Source of the DNA: Thermomonas carbonis
GTDB lineage: Bacteria > Pseudomonadota > Gammaproteobacteria > Xanthomonadales > Xanthomonadaceae
Assembly (NCBI RefSeq): GCF_014396975.1
Contig: NZ_CP060719.1
Coordinates: forward strand, 62,001 to 126,000
Reading direction: 5' to 3'
DNA length: 64,000 nt
Shown here: positions 18,574 to 30,291 of the stretch, piece after piece
Position numbering within the stretch: the first letter of the stretch is position 1
Layout of the letters: each line of letters begins with the position of its first letter
Position numbers and translations under genes: made by a program
The notes under the pieces: generated by a model
What the model was told of the DNA's origin: nothing
Databases searched by the model: none
Seen by the model: the letters and a program-made list of their open reading frames with translations, nothing else

Positions 18574-19044
18574 TCAGGCGCGATGGTAGGGATGGTTCGC
18601 CAGCAAGGCCGCCGCCCGGTACACCTGCTCGGCCAGCACCAGCCGCACCAGCATGTGCGGCAGCGTGAGCGGCCCCAGCGACCAGGTCTCGTCGGCGCGT
18701 GCGATGACCTCGGGCGCATGGCCCTCGGGACCACCGATCAGGAACGCGAGATCCTGGCCGCGCCCTCGCCAGTGTTCGAGGCGCACCGCGAGTTGTTCGG
18801 ACGAATACGGCTTGCCGCGCCCGTCCAGCGCGACCACGAATGCATTCTTCGGCAGTGCCGCGAGCACGCGGGCACCTTCGTCGGCCATGGCTTTCGCGGT
18901 ATCGCGGCCCTTGCCGCGTACGCCGGGCTCGACTTCGACCAGTTCCAGCGGCAGCCAGTGCGACAGGCGTTTCTGGTATTCGGCGAAGCCCTGGGCGACC
19001 CAGGCCGGTGCGCGCTCGCCGACGGCGATGAGGCGGGCTTTCAT
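18574..19044 (-). CDS. rlmH: 23S rRNA pseudouridine-1915 N3-methyltransferase RlmH
   Basis: 156 aa from the ATG at 19044, the usual RlmH length; an in-frame TTG three codons upstream is an alternative. SPOUT-family knot features are FLIGGPEGHAPEV (SAM site) and SLGPLTLPHMLVRLVLAEQVYRA (C-terminal knot), ending in the family-typical NHPYHRA. RlmH methylates pseudouridine 1915 in helix 69 of 23S rRNA on the 70S ribosome. It lies directly downstream of rsfS, a conserved neighbour. Confidence 0.95.
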   Translation of the reverse strand: MKARLIAVGERAPAWVAQGFAEYQKRLSHWLPLELVEVEPGVRGKGRDTAKAMADEGARVLAALPKNAFVVALDGRGKPYSSEQLAVRLEHWRGRGQDLAFLIGGPEGHAPEVIARADETWSLGPLTLPHMLVRLVLAEQVYRAAALLANHPYHRA

Positions 19045-19092
19045 GTCCTGCAAAAACCCTTCAAGGGGAAGGATTCAAGAACGCTGCGGGTC

Positions 19093-19497
19093 TTACTCGT
19101 CCGACGCGATGTAGTCCGGGTGCTGGTCGCCGACGGTCCACAACCGCTCGAGCGCGTAGAACTCGCGCACCCGCGGCAGCATCACGTGGACAACCACATC
19201 GCCCAGGTCGACGAGCACCCATTCGGCCTCGCGCTCGCCTTCCACGCCCAGCGGCATCACGCCCAGCTTCTTGGCGAAGCGAACCACTTCATCGGCCACG
19301 GACTTCACGTGGCGGGTGGAGGTGCCGGATGCGACCACCATGTAGTCGCAGACGCTGCTCTTGCCGCGCACGTCGATTTCGACCGAGTCCTTCGCCTTCA
19401 GCTCCGCCAGCGCGTCGTGCACGGTCTTGAGCAGCGTTTCCACCGGCGGTGGCGGGGTGGGCAGGCTGGTCTTGATGACGTGGGCTGTGGTGGTCAA
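19093..19497 (-). CDS. rsfS: Ribosomal silencing factor RsfS, in-frame with nadD
   Basis: 134 aa if translation starts at the TTG at 19497, giving [20 protein letters not shown], a typical opening for this group. The RsfS core is clear: [38 protein letters not shown], and [19 protein letters not shown]. RsfS binds L14 and blocks 50S-30S joining in starvation. No stop separates it from nadD upstream; the same frame runs through both. A TATACT hexamer lies about 45 nt upstream of the TTG, inside nadD. Either an internal start or a NadD-RsfS fusion is possible; the internal start is favoured because both proteins are normally separate. Confidence 0.85.
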   Translation of the reverse strand: MTTTAHVIKTSLPTPPPPVETLLKTVHDALAELKAKDSVEIDVRGKSSVCDYMVVASGTSTRHVKSVADEVVRFAKKLGVMPLGVEGEREAEWVLVDLGDVVVHVMLPRVREFYALERLWTVGDQHPDYIASDE

Positions 19498-20211
19498 GGG
19501 TGCGGGCTCGATGAGGGGCGGAGGGGCTACGGCGGGCAGTATAACGGCGGGGTCGCGGTACAGGCCGTGACGGACGATATAGCCCGCGACTGCGGGCGCG
19601 ACCCAGTCCGTCCAGACCTCCCCATTGGCGATGCGACGACGCAGCTCGGTCGAGGACTCCGGGCGCAGGCCCGGCAGCGGCAACATCGCGATGCCTCCAT
19701 GCGGCGATTCCGCCAACTCCAGTGCCGGCCGCTGGCGCTGTTCGACCAGCGCCGCCACTTCGCGCGCGGCGGCGCGCAGGGCGGGCAGGTCGATGTCGGC
19801 ACCGGGCCGCTGCACTACGAGCAGGTGGGCGCGCTCGAGCAAGTCGCGCCAGCGATGCCAGGTATGCAACTGGCGCAGCGAATCGGCGCCGACCAGCCAC
19901 GCCAGCGGCGTTTCCTGGCCGATTTCGCCGCGCAACTCGCCGAGCGTATCCACGCTGTACGACGGGCCGTCACGATGCAGTTCGCGGCGATCCACGACAA
20001 GGCCGGGTTCGTCGGCGATGGCAAGCTCCAGCATCGCCGCGCGCTGGTCGGCATCCGCACCCGTCACTGCCTTGTGCGGTGGGTCGCGTGCGGGCAGCAG
20101 CGCGACCTCGGCCTGCAACGCATCGCGCGCAGCGCGGGCGATGGCGACATGCCCGTTGTGCACCGGGTCGAAGGTGCCTCCGTAGAAGATTCGCAGCGCT
20201 GGCGCGTTCAC
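19093..20211 (-). CDS. nadD: Nicotinate-mononucleotide adenylyltransferase NadD, open through rsfS
   Basis: The GTG at 20211 overlaps the holA stop (GTGA). The NadD part is about the first 215-238 residues: [11 protein letters not shown] at 11-21 (nucleotidyl-transfer motif), [26 protein letters not shown] and the SSTELRRRI substrate motif, ending near [11 protein letters not shown]. It adenylates nicotinate mononucleotide in NAD synthesis. No stop follows: the frame continues through a linker of about 25 residues, rich in Pro, into RsfS, for a 372-aa total. Where translation of NadD really ends cannot be read from this sequence; a fused polypeptide is one option. Confidence 0.88.
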   Translation of the reverse strand: MNAPALRIFYGGTFDPVHNGHVAIARAARDALQAEVALLPARDPPHKAVTGADADQRAAMLELAIADEPGLVVDRRELHRDGPSYSVDTLGELRGEIGQETPLAWLVGADSLRQLHTWHRWRDLLERAHLLVVQRPGADIDLPALRAAAREVAALVEQRQRPALELAESPHGGIAMLPLPGLRPESSTELRRRIANGEVWTDWVAPAVAGYIVRHGLYRDPAVILPAVAPPPLIEPAPLTTTAHVIKTSLPTPPPPVETLLKTVHDALAELKAKDSVEIDVRGKSSVCDYMVVASGTSTRHVKSVADEVVRFAKKLGVMPLGVEGEREAEWVLVDLGDVVVHVMLPRVREFYALERLWTVGDQHPDYIASDE

Positions 20212-21257
20212 GACGCCAGCAGGCGCACTGCGCCCGGTTCGGCCACGGCCAGCAGCAGGCGTTCCAGCTGCTGCCAGGCATCGGTGGACTCCTCGCCGAG
20301 GCGGACCCGGCCCTTGGAGATGCGATCGACCTTGCCGGCTTCGACCAGCATGCGTTGCCAGCGCTCGGGCGGATGCCGCTTCAGCGCGCGCGTGTAGACC
20401 GCCTGTTTCGATTCCCACACGCGCTGCGCCTTGAACTCTGCGGCAAGGTTGCGCGCACGCGCCAGCGCCGCGACGGTATTGAGTTCCTTCACCACCATGC
20501 CCATCAGCGCGGGGATCGCCTCGCCCTCTGCGCGCAGGCCGGCGAGCATCCGCGAAACCTGCGCGGACTGACCGTTCAACGCGGCATCGGTGAGTCGGAA
20601 CACGTCGAAACGCGCGGAATCGGCGACCAGCGATTCCATCTTCGCCACGTCGAGCACGGCAGGCGCACCGGCCTCGCGATCCAGCAGCAGGGCGAGCTTG
20701 TCGACCTCCTGCGCCGCAGCCAGCAGGTTGCCTTCGACCCGTTGCGCGAGCCGCGCCACTGCATCCGGCGCGGCCTTGACCCCGCGACTGCGCAGACGCT
20801 GGCCGATCCAGCCGGTGAGTTCGTGCGGCTTCACCGGCCAGGCAATGCACGCGTGGCCGGCGCGGGTGATCGCCTCGCTCCATTTGCCGCCATGCGAACG
20901 CGACCAGTCGCCGGCCACCACCAGCAGTACGACGTCCGACGGCGGCGATGCGCACAGCCCGGCGATCAGCTTCGCGCCTTCGGTGCCCGGCTTGCCGGTA
21001 GGCAGGCGCACTTCGACCAGGCGCCGGCTGGCGAACAGGCTGGGTGCGTTGATGGCCGCATCCAGCGCGTCCCAGTCGGCGTCGCGGCCTTCCATGTCGT
21101 GCACTTCGCGCTCGTCGATGCCTTGTCCGCGTGCGGCGCTGCGGACGGCGTCGGCAGCTTCGAGGACCAACAGGGTTTCGCTGCCGGCGACCAGGTAGGC
21201 AGGACGCAGCGGTTCGCCGGCAAGTTGCGCGGCGAAGCGATCGACGTTCAGTTCCAT
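20208..21257 (-). CDS. holA: DNA polymerase III subunit delta
   Basis: 349 aa (E. coli HolA: 343). It opens [20 protein letters not shown] as usual for the clamp-loader delta subunit, then [16 protein letters not shown] and the C-terminal [20 protein letters not shown] block. HolA is the wrench that opens the beta clamp in the clamp-loader complex. It is conserved downstream of lptE/leuS and upstream of nadD, as in E. coli; overlap with nadD by GTGA implies coupling. Confidence 0.95.
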   Translation of the reverse strand: MELNVDRFAAQLAGEPLRPAYLVAGSETLLVLEAADAVRSAARGQGIDEREVHDMEGRDADWDALDAAINAPSLFASRRLVEVRLPTGKPGTEGAKLIAGLCASPPSDVVLLVVAGDWSRSHGGKWSEAITRAGHACIAWPVKPHELTGWIGQRLRSRGVKAAPDAVARLAQRVEGNLLAAAQEVDKLALLLDREAGAPAVLDVAKMESLVADSARFDVFRLTDAALNGQSAQVSRMLAGLRAEGEAIPALMGMVVKELNTVAALARARNLAAEFKAQRVWESKQAVYTRALKRHPPERWQRMLVEAGKVDRISKGRVRLGEESTDAWQQLERLLLAVAEPGAVRLLAS

Positions 21258-21278
21258 CGCATCAACCGCGCAACACGA

Positions 21279-21791
21279 TCACTGCGCAGCGGCGGCCGGC
21301 TTGGAGGCGGCATCCACCCGGCGCAGGATCGCCGCGGCCATATCGCGGCGCAGCTCGCGCACCAGCAGTTCGCGCTCGCTGGCCTTGCCGATCGAATCGA
21401 CGGCCGGGGCGAGATAGTCGCGCGCCAGTTCGACGGCCTGTTGCGGTACCGCCGCGCTGCCATCCGCGCGACGCATGCTGAAGATCACCGCGTAGCGCAG
21501 CGAGAACTCCTGCGCACGGCCGAACTGGTCGTGGCTGATCGGGGTGTCGGCCCACTGCTCGGAGATCACCTGCAGGGTCGCCACGTCGGCGGTGGCATCG
21601 GCCGCGGCGGCCTCCGCACCGGCGCGCTTGAGGCCATCGGCCAGCAATTCGCCCAGCGGGCTGTACGGATCGGAGGCCAATACCCGCACCGGCCCGAGGT
21701 CCTCCGGCAGGTTCAGGGCATTGCGCAGGTGGAAGCCGCAACCGGTGAGAAGAGTGGCGGCGAGTGCGAGTACGGCGAGGCGTCGGGTCAT
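21279..21791 (-). CDS. lptE: LPS-assembly lipoprotein LptE
   Basis: 170 aa. The lipoprotein signal has its lipobox LLTGC with Cys18, followed by GFHLRNALNLPEDLGPVRV, the LptE opening. The rest fits the LptE fold (SLRYAVIFSMRRADG, then ARDYLAPAVDSIGKASE). LptE plugs the LptD barrel and delivers LPS to the outer leaflet. The leuS-lptE-holA order matches the standard gammaproteobacterial cluster. Confidence 0.94.
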   Translation of the reverse strand: MTRRLAVLALAATLLTGCGFHLRNALNLPEDLGPVRVLASDPYSPLGELLADGLKRAGAEAAAADATADVATLQVISEQWADTPISHDQFGRAQEFSLRYAVIFSMRRADGSAAVPQQAVELARDYLAPAVDSIGKASERELLVRELRRDMAAAILRRVDAASKPAAAAQ

Positions 21792-21832
21792 GGCGGCAGT
21801 CTAAGCGATCGGGTTGGCGAAGTCGGCGGGCC

Positions 21833-24604
<2,772 letters not shown>

Positions 24605-24667
24605 CTACCGCACCCCCCTTCCAGCCGCCATGCGTGGCACCATCCGGCAACGTCCAGGGGAACCGCC

Positions 24668-25960
24668 ATGCGCCATCGACTGCTTGCCGCCGCCGTGCTG
24701 TCCACACTCGCCATGCCTGCCTTCGCCGAGGACTCAGCCCTGCACTGCGGCAAGCTGTTCGACAGTCGCAGCGGCAAGCTGCTGGGCGCGCATACGGTGG
24801 TCGTGCGCAACGGCAAGGTGGCCGAAGTGCTGGCCGGCCGCGTGGAAGCGGTCGCGAACGCAACCGCCATCGACCTCTCCGATCGCACCTGCATGGCCGG
24901 CTGGACCGACCTGCACGTGCACCTCGGCAGTCAGTCCAGCCCGGCAAGCTATTCCGAGGGTTTCCGCCTGGACGATGTCGATTTCGCCTTCCGCAGCGTG
25001 GGCTATGCCGAAAAGACCCTGATGGCCGGCTTCACCAGCGTGCGCGACCTCGGCGGCGAAGTGACCCCGCACCTGCGCGACGCTATCAACCAGGGGCTGG
25101 TGAAGGGACCGCGGATCTGGGCCGCCGGCAAGGGCATCGCCACCACCGGCGGCCATGGCGATCCCAGCAACGGCCTCAACGACCGGCTGGCCCACCTGAT
25201 CGGCCCGCCCGGCCCGACCGAAGGCGTGATCAATTCGGTCGACGACGCCCGCCAGGCCGTACGCCAGCGCTACAAGGACGGCAGCGACGTCATCAAGATC
25301 ACCGCCACCGGCGGCGTGCTGAGCTATGCAAAGTCCGGCGACGCGCCGCAATTCACCATCGATGAAGTCAAGGTCATCGTCGAGACGGCCAAGGACTACG
25401 GGTACAAGGTGGCCGCGCACGCGCACGGCGAGGAAGGCATGTACCGCGCCGTCGCTGGCGGCGTCACCAGCATCGAGCACGGCAGTTACATGAGCGATCG
25501 GGTGATGGCGCTGATGAAGCAGAAGGGCACCTGGTACGTGCCGACCCTGTACGCCGGCCGCTTCGTCGCCGACAAGGCGAAGATCGACGGCTACTTCCCG
25601 GAGATCGTGCGGCCCAAGGCGGCGCGCATCGGTGCGCAGATCCAGGACACCGCGGGCAAGGCCTACCGTAGTGGCGTGAAGATCGCCTTCGGCACCGACC
25701 AGGGCGTGGGCCCGCACGGCGACAACGCGCGCGAGTTCCAGTACATGGTTGAAGCCGGCATTCCCGCTGCGTACGCGCTGCAGGCCGCGACGATCCACGC
25801 AGCATCCGTATTGGGTGTCGACGACCAGGGCGTGGTCGAAGCCGGCAAGCGCGCCGACATCATCGCCATGCCCGGCGACCCGCTGGCCGACATCGGCAAC
25901 GTGATGAAGGTCGACTTCGTGATGAAGGACGGCACCGTGTACCGGACGCCAACGCGATGA
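24668..25960 (+). CDS. Secreted amidohydrolase (imidazolonepropionase-like/prolidase-type)
   Basis: 430 aa from the ATG at 24668, with AGGGGA upstream. Signal peptide MRHRLLAAAVLSTLAMPAFA. Metal-dependent amidohydrolase motifs in order: HVH at residues 83-85, a carboxylatable Lys at about 210 (VIKITATGG), AAHAHGEEG, IEHGSYM and FGTDQG. This architecture matches periplasmic Xaa-Pro or Xaa-Arg/Lys dipeptidases and related amidohydrolases in Xanthomonadaceae; the substrate cannot be told from sequence. Its stop overlaps the SemiSWEET start (ATGA). Confidence 0.88.
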   Translation: MRHRLLAAAVLSTLAMPAFAEDSALHCGKLFDSRSGKLLGAHTVVVRNGKVAEVLAGRVEAVANATAIDLSDRTCMAGWTDLHVHLGSQSSPASYSEGFRLDDVDFAFRSVGYAEKTLMAGFTSVRDLGGEVTPHLRDAINQGLVKGPRIWAAGKGIATTGGHGDPSNGLNDRLAHLIGPPGPTEGVINSVDDARQAVRQRYKDGSDVIKITATGGVLSYAKSGDAPQFTIDEVKVIVETAKDYGYKVAAHAHGEEGMYRAVAGGVTSIEHGSYMSDRVMALMKQKGTWYVPTLYAGRFVADKAKIDGYFPEIVRPKAARIGAQIQDTAGKAYRSGVKIAFGTDQGVGPHGDNAREFQYMVEAGIPAAYALQAATIHAASVLGVDDQGVVEAGKRADIIAMPGDPLADIGNVMKVDFVMKDGTVYRTPTR

Positions 25961-26208
25961 ATCTGGAGTGGGTCGGCTTTCTCGCGGCCGCCTGCACCAC
26001 CTTGTCGTTCGTGCCGCAGGCGGTGAAGACCATCCGCACCCGCGACACCTCCGGCATCTCGCTGTGGATGTACGTGGTGTTCACCTTCGGCATCGCCTGC
26101 TGGTTCGGCTACGGCGTGTACCTCATGTCGTGGCCGATGATCCTGTCTAACATGGTCACCTTCGTGCTGTCGTCGACGATCCTGGGCTTGAAGCTGAAAT
26201 ACAAGTAA
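25957..26208 (+). CDS. SemiSWEET sugar transporter (PQ-loop)
   Basis: 83 aa, three transmembrane helices. It carries the PQ-loop motif SFVPQAVKTIRTRDTSGIS, typical of bacterial SemiSWEETs, which dimerise to carry sugars by facilitated diffusion. The start overlaps the amidohydrolase stop, so it is co-translated with it. Its last 53 nt overlap the 3' end of the convergent DUF998-type gene. The link to an amidohydrolase is unexplained. Confidence 0.88.
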   Translation: MNLEWVGFLAAACTTLSFVPQAVKTIRTRDTSGISLWMYVVFTFGIACWFGYGVYLMSWPMILSNMVTFVLSSTILGLKLKYK

Positions 26209-26782
26209 GCCGCCAGGCGGCCAGCAGCCACCAGCCAAACCACAGCGCGAACGCGAACCGCTGGGCCAGGCCCACCCACGAGCCGATCGGCGCCAGCACC
26301 GCGATCACCGGCACCAGCACGCCTATCGCGAGGCTGCACAGCGCGAACCCGATACCGCGCCGCGCACCCGCGGCCAGCAACAACGCGCCCGGCACGAACG
26401 CGATCCACCACAACATCCAGGTCATCACGTGCAACCGGCTTGGGCGCGAATCCGCATCGCTCGGGTCCAGCGGCAACAAGCCCTGCGCGGCGAACGCCAG
26501 CGCCGACAACTGCGCCAGGACGATGCCGATCCGCGCGGGCCATCCTCTGCAGGTCAAGCCGTTTCGCAACGACACACCTGCGATTGCCAGCAACACACCT
26601 GGCAAGACGAAGGCCAGCAGGTTGAACGCGAACGCCCAAGGCAGGCCGGCGGTGCCGCGCAACGCGACCGGATGCACGCGATGCGAGTACTCGGGCACGC
26701 CGACGTTGGCGAGAAGCAGCGCCATCGCGAACAGCGCGGCAGCGGCGCCGGCGACGAAACGCACGTGCGGATCGAGCCTCAC
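26156..26782 (-). CDS. DUF998 family membrane protein
   Basis: 208 aa from a GTG at 26782. Six or so hydrophobic segments; features fit DUF998 (LPWAFAFNLLAFVLPGVLLA, then QGLLPLDPSDADSRPSRLHV with the conserved acidic/His loop). Function unknown. The coding end runs 53 nt into the convergent SemiSWEET gene, where codon choice becomes Ser/Arg-rich (SASSPGSSTTARR), as expected of antisense sequence. It follows the DUF4410-like gene by about 10 nt on the same strand, so the two are probably an operon. Confidence 0.8.
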   Translation of the reverse strand: MRLDPHVRFVAGAAAALFAMALLLANVGVPEYSHRVHPVALRGTAGLPWAFAFNLLAFVLPGVLLAIAGVSLRNGLTCRGWPARIGIVLAQLSALAFAAQGLLPLDPSDADSRPSRLHVMTWMLWWIAFVPGALLLAAGARRGIGFALCSLAIGVLVPVIAVLAPIGSWVGLAQRFAFALWFGWWLLAAWRLTCISASSPGSSTTARR

Positions 26783-26792
26783 GTCGCCAGGC

Positions 26793-27386
26793 TTACTTGC
26801 CTTCCCAGCCAGTCGGCCCGCCCACCGCTTCGGACTGGTTCGCCTTGAGATAATCCAGCGACATCGACGCCGTGCGGATCAGCATGTTGTTGTCGGCCAC
26901 GCCGAACGTCCACGCACCCGCCATCGCTTTCGCATGCTGGTAGAACTCCGGTTCGGCGATCACGGCACCGGTCGCCTGGTCGACGAGGCGCAACTTCACC
27001 AGCACCCGCGAACTGCCCGCGAATGCGCCAGCCCACACCCGCGCACCACCGCTGATGAAGCGGATCTTGTCGATGCGGGGCTCGATCACCAGCGTGCGCA
27101 GCGGGTCATGCCGCGCGGGCTTGGCATTCTGCTCGGCAACCCATGCGCCCACACGCTCGTCGAAGTTGCGCTGGAACGAGGCCAGCGCGGTCTCGTTGAT
27201 CTCCTGGCCTGCATACACGCCGGTCAGCACCGCGGGTTTCACCTCGTAGCGGTCGAACCCCGACAGCAGTTCGGCAGGCGCAGGATTGGTCTTGCCTGCG
27301 GGCCTGATCTCGTCCTTGTCCTTGGCGAATGCCAGCGCGCACAACGTCGACAGCATGACCACGGCCAGGCACTTCCAGATGCGCAT
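26793..27386 (-). CDS. Exported hypothetical protein, DUF4410-like
   Basis: 197 aa from the ATG at 27386, with AGGAG 7 nt upstream. Signal peptide MRIWKCLAVVMLSTLCALAFA. The mature part has a YAGQEINETALASFQRNFDE segment and a glycine-rich SGGARVWAGAFAGSSRVLVK stretch followed by LRLVDQATGAVIAEPEFYQH, the pattern of DUF4410/outer-membrane lipoprotein-like proteins, though the lipobox Cys is not convincing. Function unknown; periplasmic location inferred. Confidence 0.7.
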   Translation of the reverse strand: MRIWKCLAVVMLSTLCALAFAKDKDEIRPAGKTNPAPAELLSGFDRYEVKPAVLTGVYAGQEINETALASFQRNFDERVGAWVAEQNAKPARHDPLRTLVIEPRIDKIRFISGGARVWAGAFAGSSRVLVKLRLVDQATGAVIAEPEFYQHAKAMAGAWTFGVADNNMLIRTASMSLDYLKANQSEAVGGPTGWEGK

Positions 27387-27448
27387 CTGCATTCTCCTGT
27401 TCTCCGCGGCGGCTGCCGCGCGGCGACGATATCAGACCCTCTTGTGGT

Positions 27449-28354
27449 TCAACCGCATTCCGCGCGGAAGCGACGCTGCAGGAAAGCCTCCATCTTCGGG
27501 AATTCATCCAGCGGCTCCGAATGTCCACCCTGAACCACCAGGTGCTCGAACGGATGGCGGAATCCGCTGGCCTTCAGCCGCTGCATCATCGCGTCGGCCA
27601 TTTCGCGCGAGGGCCACATCTCGTCCTGCGCGGCGGACACGAACTGCACCGGGCCGTTGATCTTCTCCACCGCGATGGCCGCGCGTTGCATTGCTGGCTC
27701 GTCGCGCATGATCGTCTCGAATGCGCCACGCAAATTGCCGATCAGCAGGTCCGGTGTTGCGCCCCACGTCATCGGAACGAACGGTAGCGGCTTGTCGTGG
27801 TGCGAGAAGCCCGGCGTGGTCATCGCATCGGTCAGCGCCGGGAACACCGCGCTGCCGGGCACGATCGCGACCACCGCATCGATATCGGGATAGTGGCTGG
27901 CCAGCAACAACGCGAGTTCGCCACCGCGCGAACCGCCGATGATCGCGATGCAGCGGCCATCCACGCGTGGATCCTTCGCCGCTTGCATGATCGCCGCATG
28001 CACGCCATCCAGCGAAATGCGATCGAGCTTCTCCGGCGAATTCGGTGTGCCGAAATAGCCCAGCGCCAGCATCGCGTAACCCTGGTCGAGGAAGCGCTCG
28101 CGCTGCGGCTTCCAGCGGTCGCTGGCCCAGGCATTGCCACCCTCGCTGCCGCCCAGGCCGACGATCAGCGGATGCTTGCCGCCCTCGCGCGCGAACAGTT
28201 CGACATCGACCTGCCCGTGCCGTGGCGGCAACGTCTTGGTGTCGAAGCTTTCCACCACCCACCACATGTACACGGCGAGCAGCGCCACCAACCCGACCGC
28301 GATGCCCAATGTCCATCTGACGAACCGCACTCCCTTGCCCGTTGCCTTGCTCAT
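27449..28354 (-). CDS. Membrane-anchored alpha/beta hydrolase (acyl-CoA thioesterase/BAAT C-terminal-like)
   Basis: 301 aa from the ATG at 28354, whose first bases overlap the upstream XRE stop (ATGA). An N-terminal membrane helix (about residues 13-32, [19 protein letters not shown]) is followed by an alpha/beta hydrolase core. The nucleophile elbow is [14 protein letters not shown]; a conserved Gly-rich [12 protein letters not shown] lies earlier; an acid/His region ([14 protein letters not shown]) ends the domain. This resembles the BAAT_C/acyl-CoA thioester hydrolase family. It shares an operon with the XRE regulator and the membrane protein upstream. Confidence 0.82.
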   Translation of the reverse strand: MSKATGKGVRFVRWTLGIAVGLVALLAVYMWWVVESFDTKTLPPRHGQVDVELFAREGGKHPLIVGLGGSEGGNAWASDRWKPQRERFLDQGYAMLALGYFGTPNSPEKLDRISLDGVHAAIMQAAKDPRVDGRCIAIIGGSRGGELALLLASHYPDIDAVVAIVPGSAVFPALTDAMTTPGFSHHDKPLPFVPMTWGATPDLLIGNLRGAFETIMRDEPAMQRAAIAVEKINGPVQFVSAAQDEMWPSREMADAMMQRLKASGFRHPFEHLVVQGGHSEPLDEFPKMEAFLQRRFRAECG

Positions 28355-28569
28355 TCCGGTCTGCTCCAGTGGAAAACGTCTTCGATGCGCACGCCGAGCG
28401 CGTCGGCGATGCGGAAACCGAGCTCGAGCGATGGCGCGTAACGCCCCGCTTCCAGCGCGATGATGGTTTGCCGGGTGACGCTGCATGCATCCGCCAATGC
28501 CTGCTGGGTCATCTCGCCGCGGGCGAAACGCAGGCGGCGGATTTCGTTGCTGATGGTGGTACGGGTCAT
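28351..28569 (-). CDS. XRE-family transcriptional regulator
   Basis: 72 aa, a lone helix-turn-helix domain. The HTH spans [20 protein letters not shown], followed by [20 protein letters not shown] and the EDVFHW end typical of small YozG/HipB-like XRE proteins. The ATG overlaps the stop of the upstream membrane gene (ATGA), and its stop overlaps the hydrolase start, so all three genes are coupled. A perfect inverted repeat over the operon promoter (29235-29258) is the likely operator, suggesting autoregulation. Confidence 0.88.
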   Translation of the reverse strand: MTRTTISNEIRRLRFARGEMTQQALADACSVTRQTIIALEAGRYAPSLELGFRIADALGVRIEDVFHWSRPE

Positions 28570-29213
28570 GCCGCCGCGCGCCGATCCCGCCAATACAGCA
28601 ACGCCGCGATGAGCTGGTCGAACCACAGGCCCCATAGCAGGGTCAGCATCAGCATCTGGGCGATGAAGGGGTAGCTGAATTCGCGCAAGCGGTCGGTATC
28701 GCTGAAGCCCAGCAGCACCGCGATGCCGATGACGGCGAACGCGGTCGCGCCGCGGCCCCACTGACTGGCGGCCAGTTCGATCTGCGCGTCGCGTTCGTCG
28801 GCCTGCACCTTGCCCGCCCAGCGCTGCCTGAGCACATGGGCAAGCACCAGCCAGGCCACGAACAAGGTGCCGATGGACTGGCCCGCCTTGTTGGTGTCCG
28901 GGTTTTGTCCGATCGGTACCTGCGGCAGAAACACGTCCGCGTGCAGCAAGCTGGCACCGATGATCGCGCCGACGAAGGCCACGCCGATCCAGGCCTGCCA
29001 CTCGCCTGGCGCGACGAGTGCCTCTTCCTCGCTCGACGGAACGCGATACAGCGCGTCCACGCTGAACCAGGTCGCGACGACGAACAGGAACGTGCCGATC
29101 CAGCCCAGCGGCAGGTCGAGGTCGCGGTATTCGCCGGTGAAGAACAACGCCAGGCCGATGCCGGCGGCGAACAACCACAGGATGAGACGGGTGCGTGCCG
29201 AGAGCGCTGCCAT
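28566..29213 (-). CDS. Four- to six-TM membrane protein paired with XRE regulator
   Basis: 215 aa from the ATG at 29213, chosen because GGAG sits 9 nt upstream; GTG 29228 and ATG 29222 are too close to it. Hydrophobic segments lie at about residues 10-27, 32-52, 75-95, 115-130, 155-170 and 180-205. The loop [18 protein letters not shown] recalls the DUF2178-type sensors that pair with small XRE regulators. No catalytic motif is visible. First gene of a three-gene coupled operon (membrane protein, XRE, hydrolase). Confidence 0.75.
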   Translation of the reverse strand: MAALSARTRLILWLFAAGIGLALFFTGEYRDLDLPLGWIGTFLFVVATWFSVDALYRVPSSEEEALVAPGEWQAWIGVAFVGAIIGASLLHADVFLPQVPIGQNPDTNKAGQSIGTLFVAWLVLAHVLRQRWAGKVQADERDAQIELAASQWGRGATAFAVIGIAVLLGFSDTDRLREFSYPFIAQMLMLTLLWGLWFDQLIAALLYWRDRRAAA

Positions 29214-29234
29214 CGATGTCATCTCCACCAGACC

Positions 29235-29275
29235 AGATGTAATGTGTAATTTACATCTACGAATATCGATGTCAA
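29235..29275 (-). promoter_or_regulatory. Consensus sigma-70 promoter with overlapping operator for the XRE operon
   Basis: On the minus strand a perfect TTGACA (29270-29275) and TAAATT (29248-29253) are 16 bp apart. An 8-8-8 perfect inverted repeat, AGATGTAA/TTACATCT (29235-29258), covers the -10 and expected start point. The predicted leader to the ATG at 29213 is about 28 nt. The layout fits a repressor operator, probably for the XRE protein itself. Confidence 0.8.
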
Positions 29276-29348
29276 GTATTTTTTACATTGCCTTGTTAAC
29301 CTGCTGATCAACCGCCATCTCGGCGACATCGCACAGAGCAAGCACGCC

Positions 29349-30224
29349 ATGAACGACGCCCCCAATCCGCATGTGTTCGACGCCACCGCCGCCACTTTCG
29401 AGGACACGGTGATCCGCGCGTCGCTGGAGACCCCGGTGCTGGTGGATTTCTGGGCGACCTGGTGCGGTCCCTGCAAGACGCTGGGCCCACTGCTGGAGAA
29501 ACTCGCGGCCGACTACAACGGGGCTTTCCGGCTGGCCAAGGTCGACGTGGACCAGGAGCAGGAGCTCGGCGCCGCGTTCCAGATCCGCTCGGTGCCAACG
29601 GTCATGCTGGTCAAGGGCGGGCAACTGGTGGACGGCTTCCCCGGCGCGTTGCCGGAAGGTCAGTTGCGCGAATTCCTCACCCACCACGGGATCGCTCCGG
29701 CCGAGCCCGCGATCGAGGACGAAGCGCCTGCCGAAGCAACAACGCCGATCGATCCGCACGCCGAAGTCATGCGCCTGCGCAAGGCGATCGAAGCCGAACC
29801 GGACAAGTCGGAACTCAAGCTGGATCTGGCGCTGGCGTTGTTGCAGACCGGCGCTGCAACCGAATCCGAACAGTTACTCGATGCCCTGCCCGCCAACTTG
29901 GCCACCGACGACCGCACGATCAAGGCGCGTGCGCGCCTCGGTTTCGCCGCTTTGCTCAAGGACGCACCACCGGCCGAGGTGCTGCAGTCCGCAATCGCCG
30001 CCGATCCCGCCGACCTGCGTGCGCGCCACTTGCTGGGCGTGCGCGAACTCGTATCCGGCGATGCCGAGGCCGGCCTGCAACATTTCATCGAAATGCTGCA
30101 GCGCGACCGCGCGTTCGGCGACGGATTGGCACGCAAGTCGCTCATCGACGCCTTCCGTGTCGTCGAGGATGAGGATCTCGTAAGCCGCTATCGCCGCAGG
30201 ATGTCGTCGCTGCTGCTGGTGTGA
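29349..30224 (+). CDS. cnoX: Thioredoxin-TPR protein CnoX (YbbN-like)
   Basis: 291 aa. The N-terminal thioredoxin domain has an intact CGPC site (Cys39, Cys42, in DFWATWCGPCKTLGP) and the cis-Pro of RSVPTVML. A C-terminal TPR-like region of about 160 residues follows a linker (LRKAIEAEPDKSELKLDLAL, LLQTGAATESEQLL). This is the architecture of YbbN/CnoX, the chaperedoxin that protects hypochlorite-exposed proteins and hands them to GroEL/DnaK. E. coli CnoX has lost the CxxC; this one keeps it, so it may also reduce disulfides. Confidence 0.9.
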   Translation: MNDAPNPHVFDATAATFEDTVIRASLETPVLVDFWATWCGPCKTLGPLLEKLAADYNGAFRLAKVDVDQEQELGAAFQIRSVPTVMLVKGGQLVDGFPGALPEGQLREFLTHHGIAPAEPAIEDEAPAEATTPIDPHAEVMRLRKAIEAEPDKSELKLDLALALLQTGAATESEQLLDALPANLATDDRTIKARARLGFAALLKDAPPAEVLQSAIAADPADLRARHLLGVRELVSGDAEAGLQHFIEMLQRDRAFGDGLARKSLIDAFRVVEDEDLVSRYRRRMSSLLLV

Positions 30225-30241
30225 TCCGCCAAGTCAGACAA

Positions 30242-30261
30242 ACCATACTTTTGCGTATGGT
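30242..30261. promoter_or_regulatory. Inverted repeat upstream of DUF4442 gene
   Basis: A 7-bp perfect repeat, ACCATAC/GTATGGT, with a 6-nt spacer lies 31 nt before the DUF4442 start in an AT-richer patch. It resembles a dimer operator; no regulator is adjacent. Confidence 0.5.
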
Positions 30262-30291
30262 AGATTGGCCTGCCCAGCGATTTGCGCCTCG

